A stretch of 16,065 nucleotides of DNA from Gammaproteobacteria bacterium (GTDB lineage: Bacteria > Pseudomonadota > Gammaproteobacteria > Pseudomonadales > Azotimanducaceae), in NCBI GenBank assembly GCA_002726925.1, contig PBTJ01000086.1, positions 2,850-18,914 on the forward strand, written 5' to 3'. Positions 1 through 5,463 of the stretch are shown in pieces. Below the pieces are notes generated by a model. It was not told the origin of the DNA. It made no database searches and was given only the letters and a program-made list of their open reading frames with translations. Made by a program: the position numbers and the translations under genes. Each line of letters begins with the position of its first letter. Within the stretch, counting starts at the first letter, position 1.

Positions 1-176
1 AGATCTTCTCCGCTGCCAACCAGCAAGGCGTCGAGGTATTCGATTACCGGTGGTTCCAGGTAGTCGTAACCCCACCGATTAAAGACGTCGAGCACGCTGC
101 GCCTCAACTGCTCCAGATGCCAAGCTTGGGGCGGCAGGACTTCATCCACCCCCTTAGGCAAACGCCAATAGGTCAT
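1..176 (-). CDS. hisZ: HisZ, ATP phosphoribosyltransferase regulatory subunit (5' part only)
   Basis: The first 58 codons of a minus-strand gene that runs off the left edge. The translation starts MTYWRLPKGVDEVLPPQAWH and continues with an RWGYDYLEPPVIEYLDALL stretch. This is the N-terminal pattern of HisZ, a class II histidyl-tRNA-synthetase-like protein that lacks aminoacylation activity and serves as the regulatory partner of short-form HisG in the first step of histidine synthesis. The start is the ATG at 176, with a modest GGTGA ribosome site seven bases upstream. It lies 39 bp after the hflC stop, so it is probably the next gene of the same transcript. HisS itself has a similar fold, but the LPKGVDEVLPP opening favours HisZ. 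Only about the first sixth of the protein is present, so integrity cannot be judged. Confidence 0.85.
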   Translation of the reverse strand, partial: MTYWRLPKGVDEVLPPQAWHLEQLRRSVLDVFNRWGYDYLEPPVIEYLDALLVGSGED

Positions 177-215
177 CGATCTATCACCGACGCTAAGGTG
201 CGGAAATTGCGAAGA

Positions 216-1088
216 TCATTTCGCGCTACCGCTCTCTAAGTACTTGAAGAAGTCGCTATCAGGATCGAGTACCAACAGATCGCTCTTGTCCTTAAAAACT
301 TCGCCATAGGCGTTGATGCTGCGGTAAAAACCGTAGAATTCAGGGTCTTTATTAAAGGCACTGGCATAAACCTCTGCCGACTTCGCATCTCCATCACCGC
401 GCAGGCGCTCGCTTTCCCGATACGCTTCTGCCTCGATAACGACCGAATCACGGTCTGCCTTCGCTCGAATCGCCAGGGCCTGTTCTTGACCTTCTGCTCG
501 ATATTGGCGTGCTTCAATCTCTCGCTCTGAGTTCATGCGCTCGTATACCGTAGTAGATACTTCAGAGGGCAAATCGATTTTCTTGACCCGTACGTCGACC
601 ACTTCGACGCCAACAGATTCGCGCATCACTTCGTCCAGATCTTTGCGCAGTTCGCTCATCAACTGATCACGCTGACCCGAAATAACCTCGTACATTTCGC
701 GTCGGCTGATCTGGTTACGCAGGCCCTCATTTACGCGCTCCGACAACAGACGTTGTGCGCGGCGCTCGTCGAACGACGTGCCCGTATAAAAGCGCTCAAT
801 ATCTGCCACACGCCACTTCACGAAGGAATCTACGATCAGCGGCTTCTTTTCCAACGTGTAGTAAGTCTCACCCTGTGAATCTAGGGTCAGTACACGGGCG
901 TCAAACTTTTTCACTTCTTGCGCGACCGGCAGCTTGAAGTGCAAACCGGGCTGAAGCTCTGCATCAATAAGGTTACCGAACTCAAGCAAGATGGCTTTTT
1001 CAGTTTCCATCACACGGTAGGCCGATTGATTCAGCAGCCCCACACCAACCAGCAAAAATGCTGCAAAAAGAAAGGTTTTCATCGGCAT
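216..1088 (-). CDS. hflC: HflC, band-7/SPFH membrane protein modulating FtsH
   Basis: A 290-residue protein with one N-terminal membrane segment (about residues 5-20, KTFLFAAFLLVGVGLL) followed by a periplasmic band-7/SPFH domain (roughly 20-185) and an alanine- and glutamate-rich helical region (AEGQEQALAIRAKADRD). HflC forms the large HflKC cage that surrounds the FtsH protease hexamer and tunes degradation of membrane proteins. The length fits the family. An upstream in-frame TTG at 1103 would add five residues, but the ATG at 1088 is preferred because GGAG sits nine bases before it; a third ATG at 1082 is also possible. It follows hflK after a 50-bp gap, in the conserved hflK-hflC order, and was probably co-transcribed with it. 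Confidence 0.95.
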   Translation of the reverse strand: MPMKTFLFAAFLLVGVGLLNQSAYRVMETEKAILLEFGNLIDAELQPGLHFKLPVAQEVKKFDARVLTLDSQGETYYTLEKKPLIVDSFVKWRVADIERFYTGTSFDERRAQRLLSERVNEGLRNQISRREMYEVISGQRDQLMSELRKDLDEVMRESVGVEVVDVRVKKIDLPSEVSTTVYERMNSEREIEARQYRAEGQEQALAIRAKADRDSVVIEAEAYRESERLRGDGDAKSAEVYASAFNKDPEFYGFYRSINAYGEVFKDKSDLLVLDPDSDFFKYLESGSAK

Positions 1089-1138
1089 TTCTAAATTCTC
1101 CAAAATTCGAGCTGAGCGTTAATCGATGCAGCCTTCAA

Positions 1139-2284
1139 TTAATTTGTACGGCCACGGTTGCCGGTTGCGCGACTTGCGTTAAGTTCGCGCCGCAGCTGTT
1201 CAAGTTCTCGACGTAGATTCTGCACGTCTGTCGCACCGTTAGCTGTGGTCGAGGTCTGACCGAGTTTATCCAAGGGCAGGTACATCATATTGTTACCGCC
1301 TTCGACGTCGATCATGACCTTGCTGGAGTTTTTAAAGACGTTTTCCATGGCGTCAATGTACAGACGGTCACGCGTTACCTGCTTGGCTTGGGAATACTCG
1401 ACGAGCAACTTCTCAAAGCGCTGGGCCTCACCCTCGGAGCGAGCGATGACTCGGTCACGATAACCCTGCGCCTCTTCGAGCTGGCGCTGGGCGCGACCGC
1501 GGGCCTCCGGCACGACCTGCTGGGCATAGGCTGTGGCTTGGTTGATGAACTTTTGCTGATCCTCTTTGGCCTTTTGCACGTCGTTAAAAGCATCTTGAAC
1601 CTGAATAGGCGGCGCGCTGCGGTCGATGTTGACCTTAGTGATGTCGATGCCAGCACCGTAGCTTTGCAGGTAGAGCTGCAGTCGCTCCTGCACTTCAATC
1701 GCGATGGCCTCTCGACCATCGGTAATCACCTCGTCCATGCTCGCCGACCCCACCACGTGACGCAGAGCACTCTCGGTCGCCTGGGCCAAGCTGTCACGGG
1801 GCTCGCGCACGTTGATAACAAAGTTTGAAGCGCTGTCGATAACCCATTGGACGGTGAGGCTGACGTCAACGATATTCTCGTCTTCGGTCAACATCAGCGC
1901 TTGATGGCTGTGTGACTGCACTTGGGTAACGTTGACGATGTTCTTTTCGTCAATGATGGGCGGGTTCCAATGCAGGCCCGGACCCACTTCTTCAGGTAGC
2001 ACTTGGCCGAATCGGAAGATGACGCCACGTTCTTGTTGGTCGACTTGGTAAATGCCGGCAAAACCGTATAGGCCCAGTACCAATATAAGCAGCAGGCTAA
2101 TAGAGCCGCCCGTCATTTTGCTGCTAGCACCGCCTTTATCTCCGCCGCCTCCGCCCCCAAACATGCCAGACAGTTGGCCTTGGAGCTTGCGAATCGCCTC
2201 ATCAAGATCTGGCGGCCCATCATTGTTGTTGCCGCGATTTCCCCAGGGGTCTTTATCTCCACCACCGGATTCGTTCCACGCCAT
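1139..2284 (-). CDS. hflK: HflK, band-7/SPFH membrane protein modulating FtsH
   Basis: A 381-residue protein. The N-terminal ~60 residues are cytoplasmic, glycine-rich and charged (MAWNESGGGDKDPWGNRG, then a run of glycines near 44-48). One membrane helix follows (about 61-80, SISLLLILVLGLYGFAGIYQ), then the SPFH domain with DQQERGVIFRFG and GPGLHWNPP, then a long helical region and a charged C-terminal segment (LRRELEQLRRELNASR) that could form a coiled coil. This is the standard HflK layout and length. HflK pairs with HflC in the inner membrane to enclose FtsH. The ATG start is supported by CGGAG seven bases upstream. It lies between hflX and hflC as in other gammaproteobacteria. Confidence 0.96.
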   Translation of the reverse strand: MAWNESGGGDKDPWGNRGNNNDGPPDLDEAIRKLQGQLSGMFGGGGGGDKGGASSKMTGGSISLLLILVLGLYGFAGIYQVDQQERGVIFRFGQVLPEEVGPGLHWNPPIIDEKNIVNVTQVQSHSHQALMLTEDENIVDVSLTVQWVIDSASNFVINVREPRDSLAQATESALRHVVGSASMDEVITDGREAIAIEVQERLQLYLQSYGAGIDITKVNIDRSAPPIQVQDAFNDVQKAKEDQQKFINQATAYAQQVVPEARGRAQRQLEEAQGYRDRVIARSEGEAQRFEKLLVEYSQAKQVTRDRLYIDAMENVFKNSSKVMIDVEGGNNMMYLPLDKLGQTSTTANGATDVQNLRRELEQLRRELNASRATGNRGRTN

Positions 2285-2300
2285 AGGTATACTCCGAAAG

Positions 2301-2317
2301 TTAATTCAAAAAATTAA
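2301..2317 (-). other. AT-rich hairpin ahead of hflK
   Basis: TTAATT and AATTAA form a perfect 6-bp inverted repeat with a 5-base loop, ending a few bases before the CGGAG ribosome site of hflK. It lies in the 167-bp hflX-hflK gap. It is weak because it is AT-only. It could modestly affect translation initiation of hflK or act as an RNA processing site. Function is unknown. Confidence 0.3.
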
Positions 2318-2451
2318 GCCGTCACTCAGACTTAAAACATGCGCCCCTGTTCCGTCGGGAGCGCGTGAGTTTGCGCAGCTGCCACGGTTATTGTAGTGCT
2401 TGTTATGAGTTGTTTGTGTGTTTTTCGACCACTGGCCAAGATCATGGTGAC

Positions 2452-3708
2452 TTAATGCGTCGTTTCAACATGCACCTGTCGTTGGCGCATTTGGCCCAAA
2501 AGTTTGTCATCGGCCTGCACTGTAAGCTTCACGCTACCATCTGTCAGCAATGTTTCTTCAAGTACCGCGCCAGATTGATACAACCAAGCTCGATTCTTGC
2601 CGTCCTTTGGGCTGAGCACCACCTGATGCGGGGCCACAACACCCAGCGCGGTGCCAATACTGTTGAGCAATTGGGTGACGCCTTGCCCGGTCAATGCGGA
2701 CACCAAGGCCGTATTGTCGAGCAGTGCACGCTGTTCGGCGTCCATTAAGTCCGCCTTATTGACGATAATCAACGACGGTACCTCTGCCGCACCAATGTCA
2801 TCCAGCACCGCCTGAACCTGCTCGATACGATCTTCTCGCAACGGATCCGAGCCATCGACAACGTGCAGCAGCAGGTCAGAGTGCACAACTTCTTCAAGAG
2901 TCGCCTTGAAAGCTTCTACAAGAGCATGGGGTAAGGCACTAACGAAACCCACGGTGTCCGTCATAACCACGTTGCCCGCGCCCGGCACCTTGATTTTGCG
3001 CGTCGTCGGATCTAGCGTGGCAAACAGCAGATCTTGGGCAAATACTTCCGCCTGAGTAATGGCGTTAAACAGCGTGCTCTTACCAGCGTTAGTATAACCC
3101 ACGAGCGACACCGTCGGCGTACCCTGACGATTTCGACTGCGACGATTTTGCCGCCGTCGGCGCGCCACATCCTGCAGCTTTTGTTCTGTTGCCTTAACAC
3201 GGGCCGATAACATGCGCTGGTCCAACTCAATCTGCTTTTCGCCAGCACCACGCATGCCGATACCACCTTTCTGTCGGTCTAGGTGAGTCCAACCTCTGAC
3301 CAATCGCGTTTGCGCGTGTTTGAGTTGCGCAAGTTCCACCTGCAGTTGGCCTTCGTGGCTACGCGCGCGTTCGGCGAAGATGGTCAAAATCAATTCGGTC
3401 CGCGTGATCATGCGGCACTCAAGCGCTTGTTCTAAATTGCGTTGCTGGCCCGGCGATAAGTCGTGGTTGATCAAAATCAGCGACGCATCGGCCCATTGCA
3501 GCAGCGCTTTTAAATCGTCTACCTTGCCGCTGCCGACGAACCAACGCGGGTGCGGGGCACTACGCTTAGCGCTGGCCACCTGCACCACGTTAATCTGAGC
3601 GGAACGGGCTAACTCAGCGAACTCATCCTGGTCTGGATTGTCTTGACCGTGCAGTTCGACGTGCAAAAGCACGGCCTTATCACCGGAATCCGGGCGCTCA
3701 AAAAGCAT
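2452..3708 (-). CDS. hflX: HflX, ribosome-associated GTPase
   Basis: A 418-residue protein with the HflX N-terminal domain (HPRWFVGSGKVDDLK at about 53-67, NHDLSPGQQRNLE at 81-93, and the RLVRGWTHLDRQKGGIGMRG linker near 135-154), then a GTPase domain: G1 GYTNAGKS at 204-211, G3 DTVG at 251-254, G4 NKAD at 317-320 and G5 SAL at 337-339. HflX splits stalled 70S ribosomes, notably after heat stress, and hydrolyses GTP on the 50S subunit. The length is typical (E. coli 426). The ATG at 3708 matches the family N-terminus, but no Shine-Dalgarno sequence is visible; a small hairpin lies 20 bases upstream. It follows hfq as in most gammaproteobacteria. Confidence 0.97.
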   Translation of the reverse strand: MLFERPDSGDKAVLLHVELHGQDNPDQDEFAELARSAQINVVQVASAKRSAPHPRWFVGSGKVDDLKALLQWADASLILINHDLSPGQQRNLEQALECRMITRTELILTIFAERARSHEGQLQVELAQLKHAQTRLVRGWTHLDRQKGGIGMRGAGEKQIELDQRMLSARVKATEQKLQDVARRRRQNRRSRNRQGTPTVSLVGYTNAGKSTLFNAITQAEVFAQDLLFATLDPTTRKIKVPGAGNVVMTDTVGFVSALPHALVEAFKATLEEVVHSDLLLHVVDGSDPLREDRIEQVQAVLDDIGAAEVPSLIIVNKADLMDAEQRALLDNTALVSALTGQGVTQLLNSIGTALGVVAPHQVVLSPKDGKNRAWLYQSGAVLEETLLTDGSVKLTVQADDKLLGQMRQRQVHVETTH

Positions 3709-3728
3709 AAAGGTTGGCGTTAACGCGT

Positions 3729-3751
3729 TGGCACATCACCTCACAGTGCCA
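3729..3751 (-). other. hairpin in hfq-hflX gap, just upstream of hflX start
   Basis: TGGCAC and GTGCCA form a perfect 6-bp stem with an 11-base loop, 20 bases before the hflX ATG in a 138-bp gap. There is no U-tract after it, so it is not a convincing terminator. It could be an mRNA element affecting hflX translation or a processing site between hfq and hflX. Low certainty. Confidence 0.3.
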
Positions 3752-3846
3752 CCAAGCCGGCATTTTTCAAGGCCGCTAGACCCAGCCGAGTTGGCGTGCC
3801 CTAGAGCGGTGACCCAACGTGAGTGCACACCCGCCTAAAGATTAGG

Positions 3847-4122
3847 CTAGTGCGCGTCGCTTTCGCTTATGGAAACGTTGCGCGCAGGTACCACGGTTGA
3901 AATTCCGTGTTTGTAGACAATCTGGCTCACGGTGTTTTTCAGCAGAATGACAAACTGGTCGAAAGACTCAATTTGTCCCTGCAGCTTGATACCGTTAACG
4001 AGAAATATCGAAACAGGTACATTTTCGCGTCGGAGCGCGTTAAGGAAGGGGTCTTGGAGGCCATGGCCTTTGGAAACGTTGTGAGGAATCATTTTTTCTT
4101 CTTGCATTTTTTCTTCTTGCAT
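3847..4122 (-). CDS. hfq: Hfq, RNA chaperone, with unusual repeated N-terminal extension
   Basis: The core [38 protein letters not shown] and [12 protein letters not shown] segments are near-identical to enterobacterial Hfq: Sm1, the proximal-face Q/D near the N-terminus, the K of GIKLQGQ, and the Sm2 YKH. Hfq forms a hexamer that pairs small RNAs with mRNAs. The C-terminal tail is short ([10 protein letters not shown]), more like Pseudomonas than E. coli. The usual start MSKGH is replaced by a valine (GTT, not a start codon), so translation must begin upstream. Three in-frame ATGs at 4122, 4107 and 4092 are separated by two exact 15-bp repeats encoding [10 protein letters not shown], giving proteins of 91, 86 or 81 residues. 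A weak GGA lies before the first ATG. Which start is used is unknown. Confidence 0.97.
   Translation of the reverse strand: MQEEKMQEEKMIPHNVSKGHGLQDPFLNALRRENVPVSIFLVNGIKLQGQIESFDQFVILLKNTVSQIVYKHGISTVVPARNVSISESDAH
4093..4122 (-). repeat. two exact 15-bp tandem repeats at the hfq start
   Basis: The unit ATGCAAGAAGAAAAA occurs twice in tandem on the minus strand and is followed immediately by a third ATG. Each copy carries its own in-frame start codon and the A-rich AAGAAGAAAAAA tract, which reads as consecutive A-R-N triplets. The tract lies exactly over the translation initiation region of hfq. The A6 runs are also prone to slippage, which may explain the duplication. Confidence 0.9.
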
Positions 4123-4131
4123 TTTTTCGTC

Positions 4132-4353
4132 CGACTTTAGCGCTTGTTATCTGGCACAGAGCGGGGGGCACACTGGGGCTTTTCAAGCGTCGTAATTGGT
4201 CGCGGTCAATGCCGCTTGCTCGTAGCTAGGTATCTTAAACTTCCTACTTGCCTCGCGTACTTGTTAAGCACGCCTTTCAGCAAAGTGATTAGTCCAGCTC
4301 ACCAAGATAGCGTCTTGTGTCTTCAAATAGTGCTTATAACAAACGCTTAGTCG
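4132..4353 (-). promoter_or_regulatory. structured hfq leader bounded by long-range inverted repeat
   Basis: Within the 376-bp stretch between miaA and hfq, two arms at 4132-4150 and 4336-4353 are inverted copies. On the minus strand the upstream arm CGACTAAGCGTTTGTTAT can pair with the downstream arm ATAACAAGCGCTAAAGTCG. This makes 12 consecutive pairs including one G-U, a small internal loop, then five more pairs. The downstream arm ends nine bases before the first hfq ATG and overlaps the only purine-rich ribosome-site candidate (GTCGGACG). The enclosed ~185 bases carry only short hairpins and no convincing gene. It could be a translation-control leader or the ends of a small degenerate mobile element; no target-site duplication is evident. 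The remaining part of the gap (4354-4498) holds a candidate promoter and a hairpin after miaA. Confidence 0.45.
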
Positions 4354-4388
4354 AAGATCGCAGGCCACCAGCGCCTAGAGCGGGCGAG

Positions 4389-4418
4389 AGTATACTGTGA
4401 AGATTTGTTTTTTGGACA
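4389..4418 (-). promoter_or_regulatory. candidate sigma-70 promoter for hfq
   Basis: On the minus strand TATACT (4394-4389) is a five-of-six match to the -10 consensus. An 18-bp spacer upstream is TGTCCA (4418-4413), a weak -35. The predicted start near 4382 would give a ~260-base leader containing both arms of the inverted repeat. ACTGT and ACAGT (4394-4398 and 4416-4420) form a 5-bp inverted repeat with a 17-base spacer over the promoter and could be an operator. Read by eye only. Confidence 0.35.
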
Positions 4419-4470
4419 GTTTTCTTTGAAGTGTCTAGCCTAAATTTATGCGCTGCATCACATTTATCCA

Positions 4471-4492
4471 AACACGACGAGCAAAGCGTGTT
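4471..4492 (-). terminator. hairpin just after miaA, possible weak terminator
   Basis: AACACG and CGTGTT form a perfect 6-bp stem with a 10-base loop, beginning seven bases after the miaA stop codon. On the minus strand it is followed by only TTTGGAT rather than a true U-tract, so it may attenuate or stabilise the upstream transcript rather than terminate it efficiently. Confidence 0.3.
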
Positions 4493-4498
4493 CTAGTC

Positions 4499-5458
4499 CT
4501 ACCGCCCAACTATGGAATCAATGGTCTGGTTCGGCGTGTCGGCAACCACTTCCATTGCATCTGGCCATTTTCGCAACCATGTCATCTGCCGCTTAGCCAA
4601 TTGACGAGTCGCAGCAATGCCTTGTTCGAAAAAGCCGGCTTGATCCGTCTCTCCCACCAAGTGTGTCCATGCTTGGCGATAGCCCACCGCTCGCATTGAA
4701 GGCATCTCGCGAGTCAGATCATTGCGGGCCATTAGCGAGCGCACTTCGTCGAGAAATCCTGCCGCCAACATCTGCTTGAATCGCCCGGCAATGCGCTGAT
4801 GCAAGATTTCGCGGCGCTGCGGCAGCATCACCACACTTCTATGCCTTCGGCCCGTGCGCTCAAAGAGCGTGCCAATGGCGTTGCTGCGCCACTGGGCGGA
4901 AATCGGCTGACCCGTGGCGCGAACCACGGCTAAGGCCCGCAACAGCCTTTGATGGTTATTCGGGTGAATGCCGGCGGCGGCCTCGGGGTCGTGCTGCGCC
5001 AATTCATCATGCAAAGAATGAGCACTTCGTTCCGCCAGTTCCCGTTCTAGCTCACCGCGCAAGGAGATGTCGGTTTGCGGCAAGTCGGCAATGCCCTGCA
5101 GCAGGCACTTCAGGTACATCATGGTGCCGCCGACGATGATTGGCTTTTTGCCCGCCGCTACCGCGCGCGCGATCTCAGTATCTGCATCTGCGACAAAGTC
5201 CGCTGCGGAATAGGTTTCGTTCGGATCACGAATATCGATCAGCGCGTGTGGATAGACCTGTTGTTCTTGATGGGTCGGCTTGGCGGTGCCGATGTCCATG
5301 CCGCGATAGATAAGGGCGGAATCTGCACTAATCAGCTGGGCCTGTGCCTTGCCGCCCAGCGCATCCTGCACCGCCATGGCCACCGCGGTTTTACCAATGG
5401 CCGTTGGCCCGCAGATGATGAGCACCGAACCATGATCGGTGAGAGTGTTTGGCGACAC
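4499..5458 (-). CDS. miaA: MiaA, tRNA dimethylallyltransferase
   Basis: Transfers a dimethylallyl group to N6 of A37 in tRNAs reading UNN codons, the first step to ms2i6A. The P-loop GPTAIGKT lies at about 17-24. The DSALIYRGMDIGTAKPT prenyl-donor/tRNA region, VGGTMMYLKCLLQG and the C-terminal MRAVGYRQAWTHLVG are all family hallmarks. I chose the GTG at 5458, giving 319 residues: it is five bases past the mutL stop and places the P-loop where homologues have it. The longer open frame to 5539 (another GTG) would add 27 residues lying wholly inside mutL and unlike any MiaA. No clear Shine-Dalgarno is visible, so translational coupling to mutL is likely. Confidence 0.96.
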   Translation of the reverse strand: MSPNTLTDHGSVLIICGPTAIGKTAVAMAVQDALGGKAQAQLISADSALIYRGMDIGTAKPTHQEQQVYPHALIDIRDPNETYSAADFVADADTEIARAVAAGKKPIIVGGTMMYLKCLLQGIADLPQTDISLRGELERELAERSAHSLHDELAQHDPEAAAGIHPNNHQRLLRALAVVRATGQPISAQWRSNAIGTLFERTGRRHRSVVMLPQRREILHQRIAGRFKQMLAAGFLDEVRSLMARNDLTREMPSMRAVGYRQAWTHLVGETDQAGFFEQGIAATRQLAKRQMTWLRKWPDAMEVVADTPNQTIDSIVGR

Positions 5459-5463
5459 GCGCG

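Noticed and set aside
2365..2748. A plus-strand ORF spanning the hflX-hflK gap into hflX.
   Set aside because: Mostly antisense to the conserved C-terminus of HflX, with no recognisable features.
3907..4140. A 77-codon plus-strand ORF antisense to hfq.
   Set aside because: It is the mirror of the conserved hfq coding sequence, and the phenylalanine-rich end comes from the antisense of the A-rich repeats.
4139..4347. ATAACAAACGCT and AGCGCTTGTTAT resemble integron attC (VCR-like) ends.
   Set aside because: The orientation is wrong for a single attC (GTT on the left, AAC on the right) and no matching GCGTTA end lies within 60-140 bases of either half; no integrase or cassette gene is present.
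4144..4350. A 68-codon plus-strand ORF in the miaA-hfq gap.
   Set aside because: It starts with TTG, has no ribosome site, does not resemble a protein family and lies within the inverted-repeat segment.
4394..4420. ACTGT...ACAGT looked like a LexA box.
   Set aside because: The spacer is 17 bases, whereas a gammaproteobacterial LexA site needs CTGT-N8-ACAG.
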